Below, in pieces: positions 22,420-34,454 of a stretch of 64,000 nt of DNA (position 1 is the first letter of the stretch; each line of letters opens with the position of its first letter). The position numbers were made by a program, and so were the translations under genes. The notes beneath the pieces were generated by a model that saw only the letters and a list, made by a program, of their open reading frames with translations, made no database searches and was not told the DNA's origin. Source of the stretch: Falsiroseomonas bella (GTDB taxonomy: Bacteria > Pseudomonadota > Alphaproteobacteria > Acetobacterales > Acetobacteraceae); assembly GCF_003173615.1 (NCBI RefSeq), contig NZ_QGNA01000001.1, forward strand, positions 434,001 to 498,000. The letters are read 5' to 3'.

Positions 22420-23778
22420 TCAGGCCGCCTTCCGCTGCTCGATCAGCCCGACGAAGCGATGGAACAGGTGGTGGCTGTCGGTCGGGCCGGGTGAGGCCTC
22501 CGGGTGGTACTGCACGGAAAAGGCCGGGTGCTTCGTGCTCGCGATGCCTTCGTTGGTGCCGTCGAACAGGCTGCGATGCGTGACCTCCACGCCGTCCGGC
22601 AGCGTCGCCTCGTCCACCGCGAAGCCGTGGTTCTGGGACGTGATCTCCACCTTTCCGGTGCGCAGATCCTTCACAGGCTGGTTGCCGCCGCGATGGCCGC
22701 GGTCGAGCTTGTAGGTCTTCGCACCCAGCGCCAGGGCGAGCAGCTGGTGGCCGAGGCAGATGCCGAAGGTCGGCACGCCGGCTTCCAGCACGCCCTTGAT
22801 CGCCGGCACGGCGTAGGCGCCGGTCGCCGCAGGGTCGCCGGGGCCGTTCGAAAGAAACACTCCGTCCGGCTTGTGGCCCAGAATCTCTTCCGCGGTGGCG
22901 GTCGCGGGCACCACCGTCACGGCGCAGCCGGCGGAGGCGAGGCAGCGCAGGATGTTGCGCTTCGCCCCGAAATCCACGGCGACGACCTTGAAGCGCGGCG
23001 CCGCCTGCGTGCCATAGCCCCGGCCGAGTTCCCAGGTCGTCTCGTCCCAGGCGTAGCTCTGGCGGGTGGAGACCTCCTTCGCGAGGTCCATGCCCTCCAG
23101 CCCCGGCCAGTCGCGCGCCTGCGCCACCAGGGCCGGGATGTCGAAGCGGCCATCGGCCGGGAAGGCCAGCACGCCGTTGGGCGCGCCGCCGTCGCGGATG
23201 CGGGCGGTGAGTGCGCGGGTGTCCACGCCGGCGATGCCCGGCACGCCATGCGACTTCAGCCAGTCGTCCAGGTGCCGCGTCGCGCGCCAGCTGGACGGCT
23301 CGGTGACGTCCTGCTTGACGATGAGGCCGCGCGCGACCGGCGTCACCGCCTCGATGTCCTCGGGGTTGGCGCCGACATTGCCGATATGGGGGAAGGTGAA
23401 GCAGATGGTCTGGCCGGCATAGGAAGGATCGGTCAGCACCTCCTGGTAGCCGGTCATGGAGGTGTTGAAGCAGATCTCGGCGACGGTGGTGCCATGCGCG
23501 CCGAAGCCGCGGCCCCAGAAGACCGACCCGTCGGCCAGGACCAGGGCGGCAGTCGCTCCTTCCGGGATGGTCGAGTCGGTCACGGCGGTCTCCGTCGGGC
23601 TCTTGCGGGGCAGGTCGTCGAGGGCGAGGCCGGTGGCGGCGATGACCGCCGGCCAGTGCTTGGCCGGGATGGCCCGGGCCTGGCGCCATTTGCGCAGCGC
23701 CTCCGTGCCGATGCCAAGCCGGGTCGCGGTGGTCTCCGCGCCGCCCAGCAGGGCGACGATATCCTCGACGGTGCGCAT
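22420..23778 (-). CDS. carA: Carbamoyl-phosphate synthase small subunit with N-terminal HTH extension
   Basis: Glutaminase subunit feeding ammonia to CarB. From residue 66 the protein is a normal CarA of 387 residues: N-terminal CPSase_sm_chain domain ([21 protein letters not shown]) and a class I glutamine amidotransferase domain with the nucleophile in GICLGHQ and a His-x-Glu pair in QYHPEASPG. Residues 1-65 are extra. They contain [20 protein letters not shown]..., then [15 protein letters not shown], a pattern like YdaS/Cro-type helix-turn-helix domains. The frame is open throughout, so ATG 23778 gives a 452-residue fusion; GTG 23583 would give the bare enzyme. Dyad sites lie in its promoter region. 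Confidence 0.93.
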   Translation of the reverse strand: MRTVEDIVALLGGAETTATRLGIGTEALRKWRQARAIPAKHWPAVIAATGLALDDLPRKSPTETAVTDSTIPEGATAALVLADGSVFWGRGFGAHGTTVAEICFNTSMTGYQEVLTDPSYAGQTICFTFPHIGNVGANPEDIEAVTPVARGLIVKQDVTEPSSWRATRHLDDWLKSHGVPGIAGVDTRALTARIRDGGAPNGVLAFPADGRFDIPALVAQARDWPGLEGMDLAKEVSTRQSYAWDETTWELGRGYGTQAAPRFKVVAVDFGAKRNILRCLASAGCAVTVVPATATAEEILGHKPDGVFLSNGPGDPAATGAYAVPAIKGVLEAGVPTFGICLGHQLLALALGAKTYKLDRGHRGGNQPVKDLRTGKVEITSQNHGFAVDEATLPDGVEVTHRSLFDGTNEGIASTKHPAFSVQYHPEASPGPTDSHHLFHRFVGLIEQRKAA

Positions 23779-23784
23779 GGCTGG

Positions 23785-23846
23785 GATATGTGGGAAGTTT
23801 TTTCCCGTGTCCAGCACGACCTGGGAATGGGAAGAAAATTCCCAGG
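23785..23846 (-). promoter_or_regulatory. carA promoter with two GGGAA-N5-TTCCC dyads
   Basis: On the minus strand TGGACA (23808-23813, five of six matches to the -35 consensus) is followed after 17 bases by CATATC (23785-23790, weak -10). The spacer holds a dyad, GGGAA at 23792-23796 and TTCCC at 23802-23806. A second dyad of the same 5+5+5 design lies at 23829-23843, and it is embedded in a longer CCTGGGAA...TTCCCAGG repeat (23820-23846). Start of transcription would fall near the carA ATG, so the message may be leaderless when the ATG at 23778 is used. Confidence 0.55.
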
Positions 23847-23877
23847 CTTGGATGGGCGCGCCTCCCCCACCCGACCC

Positions 23878-23895
23878 TCCCCCGTGAACGGGGGA
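23878..23895. repeat. Short palindromic element
   Basis: Seven-base arms (TCCCCCG / CGGGGGA) around a TGAA loop, flanked by runs of C on the left and G/A on the right. Similar small palindromes recur between genes in high-GC alphaproteobacteria; only this copy was noticed here. Confidence 0.4.
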
Positions 23896-23926
23896 AGGAG
23901 TAAGGGGCGGGGAAAGGAGAACCGCC

Positions 23927-24388
23927 ATGGCCGACGACCTGCGCAGCCGATTCAACGCCGCCCTGAAGGAGGCCATGCTGGCCAAGGACACGGCCCGCAC
24001 CTCGACGGTGCGGATGATCCTGGCCAAGCTGAAGGATGTGGACATCGCCGCCAGGCCCTCGGGCGTGGACAAGGTGCCCGACGAACAGGTCGTCGCGATG
24101 CTGCGCTCGATGCAGAAATCCCGCCGCGAGAGCGTGGACCTCTACCGCCAGGGCGGCCGGGAGGAACTGGCAGCGAAGGAGGAAGCCGAGATCGCGGTGA
24201 TCGAAAGCTTCCTGCCGCAGCAGATGGACGAGGCAGCCATCGCCGCGGCGGTGGACGCCGCGATCGCCGAGACGGGTGCGGCCAGCGTGAAGGACATGGG
24301 CAAGGTCATGGCCGTGCTGCGCAAGCACGGCGGCGCGCTCGACATGGCCAAGGCCAATCCGCTGGTGAAGGCGAAGCTCGGCGGTTGA
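23927..24388 (+). CDS. GatB/YqeY-domain protein
   Basis: Protein of 153 residues consisting of a single YqeY domain, the helical module also found at the C-terminus of the amidotransferase subunit GatB. Landmarks are [14 protein letters not shown] at the start and the FLPQQM motif near residue 90. Its function is not established; in alphaproteobacteria it typically sits between carA and dnaG, as here. Strong AAAGGAG Shine-Dalgarno. Confidence 0.9.
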   Translation: MADDLRSRFNAALKEAMLAKDTARTSTVRMILAKLKDVDIAARPSGVDKVPDEQVVAMLRSMQKSRRESVDLYRQGGREELAAKEEAEIAVIESFLPQQMDEAAIAAAVDAAIAETGAASVKDMGKVMAVLRKHGGALDMAKANPLVKAKLGG

Positions 24389-24414
24389 GGATGTGCTAAG
24401 CGGGGGCCGCGCCC

Positions 24415-26244
24415 ATGGCCCTGCCCCCGCAATTCCTGGACGAGCTCCGGCTCCGCACGCCGCTTGCGCCGCTGATCGGGCGCAAGACGCGGCTCGTGCG
24501 CTCGGGACGCAACTGGAAGGGCTGCTGCCCCTTCCATGGGGAGAAGACGCCCTCCTTCTACGTCTATGACGACCATTTCCACTGCTTCGGCTGCGGCGCG
24601 CATGGCGATGCCATCACCTTCGTCATGCGGGCCGAGGGTGCCTCCTTCCCCGAAGCCGTCGAGCGCCTGGCGAACGAGGCCGGGCTCGAGGTACCGAAGC
24701 CCACGCCCGAAGCCGCGGCGCGGGAGAAGCGCGCCCGCGACCTGCATGGCGTCATGGAGGCCGCCGCCGCCGCCTTCCGCCGCCGCCTGCGCCTGCCCGA
24801 GGGCGCGGAGGGCCTTGCCTATCTCAAGCGACGCGGCCTGACGGAGGAGACGCTCGAAAGGTTCGGGCTCGGCTGGTCGGGCGCGGGGCGTGGCACGCTG
24901 ATCGCGGACCTCAAGGGCGAGGGAATCACGCCTGAACAGCTGCTGGAAGCCGGCCTGCTCCGGGAGCGGGAGGACGGGCCGCCCACCGAACTCTTCTTCA
25001 ACCGCGTGATGTTCCCCATCCGCGACCGGCGCGGCCGCATCATCAGCTTCGGCGGTCGCATCCTGGGCGACGGCGTGCCGAAATACGTCAACGGCCCGGA
25101 GACGCCGCTCTTCCAGAAGCGCCGCAGCCTCTACGCGCTGGATCTCGCGCGGGAGGGCGCTTTCCGCGGCGGCGTGGTGGTGGCGGTCGAGGGCTACATG
25201 GACGTCATCGCGCTCCATCAGGCCGGCTTCGGCGCCGCCGTCGCGCCCCTCGGCACTGCCCTGACCGAGGAGCAGATGGAGGAACTCTGGCGCCTGACGC
25301 CGGAGCCGGTGCTCTGCTTCGACGGCGATGCCGCCGGCGCCCGCGCCGCCGCCCGCGCGGCGGAGGCGGCGCTGCCGCTGCTCAGCACGGAGCGCAGCCT
25401 GAAGCTCGCCACCCTTCCGCCCGGCGAGGACCCGGACACGCTGGTGGTGAAGGGCGGCCCGGCCGCCTTCCAGGCCGTGCTGGACGGCGCCCGCCCGCTG
25501 GGGGAGGCGCTGTATGGCCTGATCGCCGAAGGCCGCCCCGCTGCGACGCCCGAGCAGCGCGCCGCGCTGCGCAAGCGGCTGGAGGAAGCGGCCGGCGCCA
25601 TCAAGGATCGCGCGCTGGCCGGCGAATACCGCCGCGCCCTGCTCGATCGCTTCTTCCAGGCCACGCGGCCCGTCCGCCCCGGCCAGCGCCAGGCGCCCGC
25701 GCGCTTCGCGCGCCCTGCCATCACCGCCGAGCGCACCCGGGCCGCCCAGGCCGCCGCGCTGGTCGCGATCACCCTGGGCCATCCCTGGCTGCTGCCGGAG
25801 GTGGAGGAGAGCCTGGCGGGCCTCGACCTCGGTGACGGCCCGCTGGCGCAATGCCGGGCCGGGGCTCTCGCATGGCTCGCGGAAGGCCATGTGCTTGACT
25901 CTGCGGGGTTGATGGACCACCTCGCGCAGGTTGGCCTGGGAGAGTTCTGCACGCGCCTGCTGCGCGATGCGGGCCTGCCGGCCGCGGCGCGGCCGGACGC
26001 GCAGCCGGGGGAGGCACTGGATGCCTGGTGGCATTTCTTCGGATTGCTGCGCGGCGAGACGGAGTTGCGGGCGGACCAGGCGGCCGCGAGGCAGGCCTTG
26101 GCGGAAACCAACGACGCCGCGGCGCAGCGGCGGCTGATCCGCCTCACCCAGGCGCTGGAGGCGCTCAGGCGCGGCGAGTGGAACGAAGGGGGCGGGCCCG
26201 AGGCGGCGGAGGCATCGCCGGCGGGCGCAAACACCACCCCATAG
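24415..26244 (+). CDS. dnaG: DNA primase
   Basis: Primase of 609 residues making RNA primers at the fork. The N-terminal zinc finger has the CCPFHGEKTPSFYV...CFGCGAHGD ligands (residues ~38-66). The TOPRIM domain includes VEGYMD (residue ~260) and the acidic CFDGDAAGARAA motif. The C-terminal region, which binds DnaB, is less conserved. Starts 26 bases after the YqeY gene and precedes rpoD, the classic macromolecular synthesis arrangement. Confidence 0.97.
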   Translation: MALPPQFLDELRLRTPLAPLIGRKTRLVRSGRNWKGCCPFHGEKTPSFYVYDDHFHCFGCGAHGDAITFVMRAEGASFPEAVERLANEAGLEVPKPTPEAAAREKRARDLHGVMEAAAAAFRRRLRLPEGAEGLAYLKRRGLTEETLERFGLGWSGAGRGTLIADLKGEGITPEQLLEAGLLREREDGPPTELFFNRVMFPIRDRRGRIISFGGRILGDGVPKYVNGPETPLFQKRRSLYALDLAREGAFRGGVVVAVEGYMDVIALHQAGFGAAVAPLGTALTEEQMEELWRLTPEPVLCFDGDAAGARAAARAAEAALPLLSTERSLKLATLPPGEDPDTLVVKGGPAAFQAVLDGARPLGEALYGLIAEGRPAATPEQRAALRKRLEEAAGAIKDRALAGEYRRALLDRFFQATRPVRPGQRQAPARFARPAITAERTRAAQAAALVAITLGHPWLLPEVEESLAGLDLGDGPLAQCRAGALAWLAEGHVLDSAGLMDHLAQVGLGEFCTRLLRDAGLPAAARPDAQPGEALDAWWHFFGLLRGETELRADQAAARQALAETNDAAAQRRLIRLTQALEALRRGEWNEGGGPEAAEASPAGANTTP

Positions 26245-26323
26245 AGTACGGCCCATAGGGTAGAGGGGCATCGCATCGCCGGCGGGGCGGTGCCGCCCAC
26301 GGTTTCGACGGAGCAGGTCAGGC

Positions 26324-28246
<1,923 letters not shown>

Positions 28247-28247
28247 G

Positions 28248-28829
28248 ATGTCCTCGGCGACGGCGCTGCGGGAGCCGGTCACCCGCATCGCGGTGGACGT
28301 GACCTTCCTGCGCATGGAGGCGCCGCCCGTGGGCGCCGCGCCGCCGCTGCCGCCGGGATCGAGCGTGGTGCGGCTGCGCCGCTGCTCGGTGCCCTTCTAC
28401 CGCTACCTCTACGACACGGTCGGGCGCGACTGGGTGTGGTGGCTGCGCCGCACCGTGCCGGACGAGGAGATGGCCGGGCTGCTGGCGCGGCCCGACATCA
28501 CCATCGACGTGCTCTACCAGGGCGGCGAGCCGGCCGGCTTCTACGAGCTGGAGCGGCGCGGCGGGGATGCGGGGATCAACCTCTCCTATTTCGGGCTGAT
28601 GCCGCATGCGATCGGCGTCGGCGCTGGCAAGGCGCTGCTGCGCCACGCGGTGGACGCCGCCTGGAGCGAGAAGCCGCGCGCCGTCACGGTCAACACCTGC
28701 ACCGCCGATCATCCGCGCGCCCTGCCGAACTACGTCGCCGCCGGCTTCAAGGTGCTGCGCACCGTGCGGGAGGTCTGGCCGGTGCCGAACCGCCTGGGCC
28801 TGCGCATCCCGGACCGGCTGCGGATCTGA
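28248..28829 (+). CDS. GNAT-family N-acetyltransferase
   Basis: Protein of 193 residues. The central strand - [20 protein letters not shown] - helix reads as the acetyl-CoA binding loop of GNAT enzymes (G-x-G-x-G-K/A), followed by [21 protein letters not shown], the usual C-terminal motif. Substrate unknown. Only one base separates it from the rpoD stop codon, so it is likely expressed with rpoD. Confidence 0.85.
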   Translation: MSSATALREPVTRIAVDVTFLRMEAPPVGAAPPLPPGSSVVRLRRCSVPFYRYLYDTVGRDWVWWLRRTVPDEEMAGLLARPDITIDVLYQGGEPAGFYELERRGGDAGINLSYFGLMPHAIGVGAGKALLRHAVDAAWSEKPRAVTVNTCTADHPRALPNYVAAGFKVLRTVREVWPVPNRLGLRIPDRLRI

Positions 28830-28957
28830 TCGCCGCCCGGGCGGGAACCCGCCGGGCTCCGGCCGCGTTCGGCCGCCACCCACGGAATCGCGGGATGGCA
28901 AGATCCGGAAGCGGCGTGCGGCGCCCCTCCCCCTCCCGGGCAGGCAGGCGGACCGGC

Positions 28958-30448
28958 ATGCCGGGCTCCGCGCAGGCCGAGGCCGAGCGCCTCGCCGCGC
29001 TGCATCGCTACCACATCCTCGACACGCCCGACGAAGAACCCTTCAACCGGGTGGCCCTGCTGGCGCGCGACCTGTTCGACACGCCGATCGCCCTCGTTTC
29101 CTTCATCGACGAGGAGCGGCAGTGGTTCAAGGCGCGCGTGGGCCTATCCGTGCAGCAGACGCCGCGCGAATGGGCCTTCTGCACCCATGCCATCGCCAGC
29201 GGCGAGGACGTCTTCGTGGTGCCCGACGCGCGGCAGGATCCGCGCTTCGCCGACAATCCGCTGGTGACGGACGCGCCGAGCATCCGCTTCTACGCCGCGG
29301 CGCCGCTGCGCACGCCGGACGGCTTCAACCTCGGCACGGTCTGCGTGATCTCCGACAAGCCGCGGCCGGAGGGGATCAGCGCCGTGCAGCGGCGTTGGCT
29401 CGGCACGCTCGCGGGCCTCGCCTCGGACGAGTTGGAGCTTCGCCTGCAGGCACGGCGCGCGCGTGAGGCCGCGGAGGCCGAGGCGCGGTTGCGCCGGGCG
29501 CAGGAAGCGGCGGGCGTGGTCGCCTTCGAGGTGAGCGGCCCGCCTGCCCGCCTGCACGGCACGATCCGCGGCCTTCTCGGCCTGTTGCGGGACGCGCCGC
29601 TGGAACTGCATGGCCAGCGGCTGCTGGCCGCGGGCGCCGATCGTGCGCGGCTCGAGGAACTCGCGCTGCATATGGCCCGCGAAGACGGCGAGATCGCCGC
29701 CGAGTTCCGCGCCTTGCGCGAAGGCGACGAGACGCGCTGGGTGCAGCTGCGCGGCGAGGTGCGGCACGAGGCCGGGCCGAGCGCGGCCTGGCGCGTCGCC
29801 GGCCTGCTGCAGGACGTGACGGAGCGGCGCCGCGCCGACGAACGGCAGGAGCTGATGACGCGCGAGCTGGATCACCGCGCCAAGAATGCGTTGGCCGTGG
29901 TGCTGGCCGCGCTGCGCCTGACGCCACGCGAGGAACCCCGCGCCTATGCGGCCGCTGTCGAGGGGCGCGTCGCCGCGCTGGCGCGCGCGCACACGCTGCT
30001 GACCGAAAAACACTGGGCTGGCGCCGACCTCGGTGATCTCGTGCGCGGCGAGCTCCGACCCTTCCTGTCCGAGGCAGCGACGGGCAGCGCGCCCCGCGCG
30101 CGGCTCGTCGGCCCGACGGTGCTGCTTTCGGCGCCGGCGGCGCAGCCGCTCTCCATGGCGCTGCATGAACTCGCCACCAATGCGGTGAAGCACGGCGCGC
30201 TGTCGGCCGAGGGCGGGCGGGTGAGCGTCACCTGGTCCATTCGCGCCGCCACGCTGCGGCTGCGCTGGGCGGAGCGCGGCGGCCCACCGATCCCGGAGCC
30301 GCCGGCGCGGCAAGGCTTCGGATCCCGCGTCATGCGGGGCACCATCGTCGAGCAGCTCGGAGGCCGCCTGGACTGGGCCTGGCCGCGCACGGGCCTTGTC
30401 TGCGAGGTGGCGTTGCCCGTCGCCAGGGCGGTCGCACGCATCGGCTGA
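28958..30448 (+). CDS. GAF-domain HWE-family sensor histidine kinase
   Basis: Soluble kinase of 496 residues without membrane segments. Residues ~25-165 form a GAF domain (DLFDTPIALVSFIDEERQWFKA), followed by a coiled coil and a PAS-like segment (~190-285). The kinase core is of the HWE type: phospho-acceptor His306 in ELDHRAKNALAVV, an N-box HELATNAVKHG, and the diagnostic W-x-E motif in LRWAERGG. Such kinases often act on stand-alone regulators in stress or light responses. No response regulator is adjacent. Start at ATG 28958; an ATG at 28895 is possible. Confidence 0.88.
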   Translation: MPGSAQAEAERLAALHRYHILDTPDEEPFNRVALLARDLFDTPIALVSFIDEERQWFKARVGLSVQQTPREWAFCTHAIASGEDVFVVPDARQDPRFADNPLVTDAPSIRFYAAAPLRTPDGFNLGTVCVISDKPRPEGISAVQRRWLGTLAGLASDELELRLQARRAREAAEAEARLRRAQEAAGVVAFEVSGPPARLHGTIRGLLGLLRDAPLELHGQRLLAAGADRARLEELALHMAREDGEIAAEFRALREGDETRWVQLRGEVRHEAGPSAAWRVAGLLQDVTERRRADERQELMTRELDHRAKNALAVVLAALRLTPREEPRAYAAAVEGRVAALARAHTLLTEKHWAGADLGDLVRGELRPFLSEAATGSAPRARLVGPTVLLSAPAAQPLSMALHELATNAVKHGALSAEGGRVSVTWSIRAATLRLRWAERGGPPIPEPPARQGFGSRVMRGTIVEQLGGRLDWAWPRTGLVCEVALPVARAVARIG

Positions 30449-30526
30449 GGGATCCTCGCTTCGGGCCGGATTCCGGCCGCGGGCGATCTGCTCTACCCTT
30501 GCCTTGGTCCAAGCGGGGGTGGCGGG

Positions 30527-31300
30527 ATGCGGCGCGGCGTGATCTTGATCGCAGGCATGCTGCCGCTGGCCGCCTGCACGCCCGACTACTCGGCCGTGCG
30601 CGACTGGTCCCTGGAAGCGCGCGGCACCTTGCTGCCCTCCCCGCTCGCGCGCGTGCCCTCCGCGCCCGCGGCCCCCGCCCCGACGGTCGCGGTGGAGGAG
30701 TCGGGCCGCGCCGGCGCGGTGCGCGCGCTGCAGGAAGCCGCCGCCGCCTGGCTCGCCGCGCTCGGCTATCTCGCCGATGACGGCAGGCTCTCGGACCGGG
30801 AGAACCCGCTCACCGCCCTGCCGCCCCGCATCGCGCCCTTCGACCCCGAGGGCGCGGCGGCCGCGGAGCGCATCGGCGAGACGCTCGCCTCCATGGCGCG
30901 GCGCAGCTGGCGCGCGCCGCAGCTCGCCTATGCCGTGCTGGAAGGCGCGCCGGCCTTCGAGGCCGTCATGGCGGCGCTCGTGCGGCAGAGCGACCTGCTC
31001 GCGGCGGAGACGCCCGATGCACGCGCGCAGCAGGATGCGCGCATGGCGGAGCTGATCGCGGCCGCGCGGCAGCCCGAAACCCGCGCCGCGCTCCAGGAAC
31101 TGCAGGTGACCCGCCAGGCCGAGCTCGACCGCCGCGGCGAGGCCGCCGCCGCCCGCCGCGCCGCGATCGCGCGCGTGAACGAGGGCCACAAGCTGCTGGT
31201 GGAGCGCGCCAGGACCCTCTCCCAGAGCGAGACCGCGCGGCTGCTGCGCGTGCAGCAGGACGAGTTGCGGCGGCTGGCCGTGATCATCCTGGCGGGGTGA
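30527..31300 (+). CDS. Hypothetical lipoprotein
   Basis: Protein of 257 residues beginning with a lipoprotein signal (MLPLAAC, lipidated Cys at residue ~17). After a Pro/Ala-rich linker (~35-55) the rest is almost wholly helical and Ala/Arg/Glu-rich, with long amphipathic or coiled-coil stretches towards the C-terminus (AELIAAARQPETRAALQELQ...). No family recognised. Convergent with and overlapping the DUF1796 gene by 17 bases. Confidence 0.7.
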   Translation: MRRGVILIAGMLPLAACTPDYSAVRDWSLEARGTLLPSPLARVPSAPAAPAPTVAVEESGRAGAVRALQEAAAAWLAALGYLADDGRLSDRENPLTALPPRIAPFDPEGAAAAERIGETLASMARRSWRAPQLAYAVLEGAPAFEAVMAALVRQSDLLAAETPDARAQQDARMAELIAAARQPETRAALQELQVTRQAELDRRGEAAAARRAAIARVNEGHKLLVERARTLSQSETARLLRVQQDELRRLAVIILAG

Positions 31301-31982
31301 GCGCCGACTCCAGGCCCAGCGCGGCGAAGGCGTCGCGGAACAGGTGCACCGGCTCGGCATAGGACGGCACCGTGCCCTTCGGCTCCCGCACGCCGCGGTC
31401 GGGGCGGCGGACCAGCACGCCGCCCTCGTATTCCTGCACCTCCGGCTCGCCGGCGGCGATCACCAGAACGCGCAGCTTGCGGCCGAGCCGGTCGCGGATG
31501 CCGGCGATCAGTTCACCGGGCGGCACGCGCCCGTTCAGCGCGGCGTTCCAGTTGCCCGTGCCGGTCGGATCCTGCCGCCACCCCGCGGAGATGCCGCCGA
31601 GCAGCGCAAGCGGCGCGCGCGCCGCCTCGATGTCGGCGCGCAGCCGGGCGAAGCGCTGCGTGTATTTCCGGTTGATCTCGTCGAGCCGGTCCTGGTCCAT
31701 GCCCGTGACCAGCCGGTTTCGCCGGGGAAAGTCGTGGTGGTGCAGCAGGTTGAGCCGCCGGTTGTAGACGGAATCCTCGCCGTTCTCCTTCGGCGGGACC
31801 ATGACCAGGTCGTCCATGGCGACGGAGAAGGTGAAGCCCGGCTCGATCATGCGCAGCATCGCGCGGGCGGGCGTGATCCACCAGTCGAAGGGATAGGCCT
31901 GCGTGACGCCGAAATGTGCGCGCGTGTTCCAGGCCGTCTTGCAGTTCGGGCCGAGGCTGAAGACGAGATCATGCGCGCTCAA
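31284..31982 (-). CDS. DUF1796 putative papain-like cysteine peptidase
   Basis: Protein of 232 residues. The N-terminal FSLGPNCKTAWNTR and YPFDWWITP motifs are the signature of DUF1796, predicted from fold comparisons to be papain-like, with the Cys of PNC as candidate nucleophile and a His in LLHHHDFPR as candidate partner. No function is established for the family. Translation appears to begin at a TTG (31982), preceded by AGGGGAG. Confidence 0.75.
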   Translation of the reverse strand: MSAHDLVFSLGPNCKTAWNTRAHFGVTQAYPFDWWITPARAMLRMIEPGFTFSVAMDDLVMVPPKENGEDSVYNRRLNLLHHHDFPRRNRLVTGMDQDRLDEINRKYTQRFARLRADIEAARAPLALLGGISAGWRQDPTGTGNWNAALNGRVPPGELIAGIRDRLGRKLRVLVIAAGEPEVQEYEGGVLVRRPDRGVREPKGTVPSYAEPVHLFRDAFAALGLESALTPPG

Positions 31983-32069
31983 GGCCGGCGGGCTCCCCTG
32001 CAGGGCCGTGCTCCGTGATGGCAGAGCAGCGCCGGAGCGGAAAGAGCGCCCTCCGCCCGGGCGCGCACG

Positions 32070-32097
32070 AAAAGGCCGGCGGGTTGCCCCGCCGGCC
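32070..32097 (-). terminator. Intrinsic terminator after hppA
   Basis: Perfect 10-base stem (32074-32083 with 32088-32097) and a four-base loop, followed by TTTT on the minus strand, 28 bases after the hppA stop. Confidence 0.85.
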
Positions 32098-32125
32098 CTT
32101 CCCGATCGGCCGAAGCCGCGCGCGG

Positions 32126-34255
32126 TCAGTGCGCCAGCATCGCCAGCAGCATCAGCGCCACGATGTTGGTGATCTTGATCATCGGGTTCACCGCCGGGCC
32201 CGCCGTGTCCTTGTACGGGTCGCCGACCGTGTCGCCGGTCACCGCGGCCTTATGGGCCTCGCTGCCCTTGCCGCCGTAGTGGCCTTCCTCGATATACTTC
32301 TTCGCGTTGTCCCAGGCACCGCCGCCGGTGGTCATGGAGACCGCGACGAAGAAGCCCGTGACGATCACGCCGAGCAGCATCGCGCCGAGCGCCGAGAAGG
32401 CCGCCGCCTTGCCGCCGATCATCAGGATCACCAGGAAGACCACGATCGGGCTCAGCACCGGAAGCAGTGAGGGGATGATCATCTCCTTGATCGCCGCCTT
32501 GGTGAGCATGTCCACCGCGCGCCCGTAATCCGGCTTGTCGGTGCCCTGCATGATGCCCGGCTTCTCGCGGAACTGGCGACGCACTTCCTCCACCACCGCG
32601 AAGGCCGCGCGGCCCACCGCCGTCATGGACATGCCGCCGAACAGGTAGGGCAGCAGGCCGCCGAACAGCAGGCCGACCACGACATACGGGTTCGACAGGC
32701 TGAAGGTCAGTTCGCCGAGGCCCGCGAAGTAGGGGTAGGTCTGCGGATTGGCGATGAAGTAGTTCAGGTCCTGCGTGTAGGCCGCGAAGAGCACCAGCGC
32801 GCCGAGGCCCGCCGAGCCGATCGCATAGCCCTTGGTCACCGCCTTGGTGGTGTTGCCGACCGCGTCCAGCGCGTCGGTGGAGACGCGCACTTCCTTCGGC
32901 AGGCCGGCCATCTCCGCGATGCCGCCGGCATTGTCCGTGACCGGGCCGAAGGCATCCAGCGCCACCACCATGCCGGCCAGCGCCAGCATCGTCGCGGTCG
33001 CGATGGCGATGCCGTAGAGGCCCGCCAGGCCATAGGCGCAGAGCACGCCGGCAATGATGATCAGCGCCGGCAGGGCCGTGGATTCCATCGAGACCGCGAG
33101 GCCGCGGATCACGTTGGTGCCGTGGCCGGTCTGGGACGCCTCGGCGATCGCCTTCACCGGGCGAAAGTCGGTGCCGGTGTAGTACTCCGTCACGACGATG
33201 ATCGCCGCCGTGACGGCCAGGCCGACCGCGCCGCAGAGGAACAGGCTGAAGGCGCCGAAGGTGGCGCCGCCCGCGGTCATCGTGCCCGTGCCGAACACGA
33301 TGTAGGAGAGCGGCAGCAGCACCGCGAGCGAGAGCGCGCCCGTCACGATGAAGCCGCGATACATCGCGCCCATGATGGAGTTGTTGGCCGGCAGCTTCAC
33401 GAAGTAGGTGCCGGCGATGGAGGTGACGACGCAGACCGCGCCGATCGCCAGCGGGAACAGCATCGCCGCCGTGCGGAACTCGTCGCCGAAGGAGATCGCG
33501 GCCAGCACCATCGTGGCGACCATGGTCACCGCATAGGTCTCGAACAGGTCGGCGGCCATCCCGGCGCAGTCGCCGACGTTGTCGCCCACGTTGTCGGCGA
33601 TGGTCGCCGGGTTGCGGGGGTCGTCCTCGGGGATGCCGGCCTCGACCTTGCCCACCATGTCGCCGCCGACGTCCGCGCCCTTGGTGAAGATGCCGCCGCC
33701 GAGACGGGCGAAGATCGAGATCAGCGAGGCGCCAAAGCCGAGCGCCACCAGCGCGTCGATCACCAGGCGGCTGTTCGGCGCCGCGCCGCCGATCGGCACC
33801 AGGATGAGGAAGTAGACCGCGACGCCGAGCAGCGCGAGGCCGGCGACCAGCATGCCCGTGATGGCGCCCGACTTGAACGCCACGTCCAGGCCCTGCGCCA
33901 GCGACTGCGTCGCCGCCTGGGCGGTGCGGACATTGGCGCGGACGGAGACGTTCATGCCGATGAAGCCCGCCGCGCCCGACAGCACCGCGCCGATCAGGAA
34001 GCCGATGGCGACCGCGAAGGCGTGCCCGCCGAAGCCGAAGGCGATCAGGATCAGGAAGAACAGCACCACGCCGACGATGCCGATGGTGGTGTACTGCCGC
34101 TTCAGATAGGCCGAGGCGCCTTCCTCGATCGCCTTGGCGATTTCCTGCATGCGGGCGGTGCCGGCATCGCGGCTCAGCACCTCCTTCGACGTCACCACGC
34201 CGTAGGCGATCGACAGCGCCCCCAGCAGGATGATCAACAACACGGACAGCGTCAT
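32126..34255 (-). CDS. hppA: Proton-translocating membrane pyrophosphatase
   Basis: Integral membrane enzyme of 709 residues and about 16 helices, coupling pyrophosphate hydrolysis to proton pumping. The signature [35 protein letters not shown] is complete (split here for reading: residues ~195-230). The position that sets potassium dependence reads GNTTKA, i.e. Lys, as in potassium-independent proton pumps. ATG 34255 gives the usual N-terminus; upstream open frame is low-complexity. Located just downstream of the soluble pyrophosphatase gene. Confidence 0.96.
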   Translation of the reverse strand: MTLSVLLIILLGALSIAYGVVTSKEVLSRDAGTARMQEIAKAIEEGASAYLKRQYTTIGIVGVVLFFLILIAFGFGGHAFAVAIGFLIGAVLSGAAGFIGMNVSVRANVRTAQAATQSLAQGLDVAFKSGAITGMLVAGLALLGVAVYFLILVPIGGAAPNSRLVIDALVALGFGASLISIFARLGGGIFTKGADVGGDMVGKVEAGIPEDDPRNPATIADNVGDNVGDCAGMAADLFETYAVTMVATMVLAAISFGDEFRTAAMLFPLAIGAVCVVTSIAGTYFVKLPANNSIMGAMYRGFIVTGALSLAVLLPLSYIVFGTGTMTAGGATFGAFSLFLCGAVGLAVTAAIIVVTEYYTGTDFRPVKAIAEASQTGHGTNVIRGLAVSMESTALPALIIIAGVLCAYGLAGLYGIAIATATMLALAGMVVALDAFGPVTDNAGGIAEMAGLPKEVRVSTDALDAVGNTTKAVTKGYAIGSAGLGALVLFAAYTQDLNYFIANPQTYPYFAGLGELTFSLSNPYVVVGLLFGGLLPYLFGGMSMTAVGRAAFAVVEEVRRQFREKPGIMQGTDKPDYGRAVDMLTKAAIKEMIIPSLLPVLSPIVVFLVILMIGGKAAAFSALGAMLLGVIVTGFFVAVSMTTGGGAWDNAKKYIEEGHYGGKGSEAHKAAVTGDTVGDPYKDTAGPAVNPMIKITNIVALMLLAMLAH

Positions 34256-34412
34256 CAAGGTGGCGTACCCCCTTCCTTCCCCGGTGCCGGCTAGGCGGCC
34301 GACCTCAGGGCGCGCGGAGGGCGCGCGCAATCGGGCCGGCCCGGCCTGCGGGCCCGCCGCAACTTGCGCGAAGCCCGGCGGGCTGGCAACGCCACCCGGG
34401 ACCGGATTCGTT

Positions 34413-34453
34413 AAAAAACCGCCCACTCCCGGCGCACCGGGAGCGGCAGGCGG
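34413..34453 (-). terminator. Intrinsic terminator after ppa
   Basis: Inner 7-base stem (34426-34432 with 34437-34443), outer 5-base stem (34419-34423 with 34449-34453), then TTTTTT on the minus strand. Begins immediately after the ppa stop, so hppA must have a separate promoter in the remaining 157 bases. Confidence 0.85.
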
Positions 34454-34454
34454 G

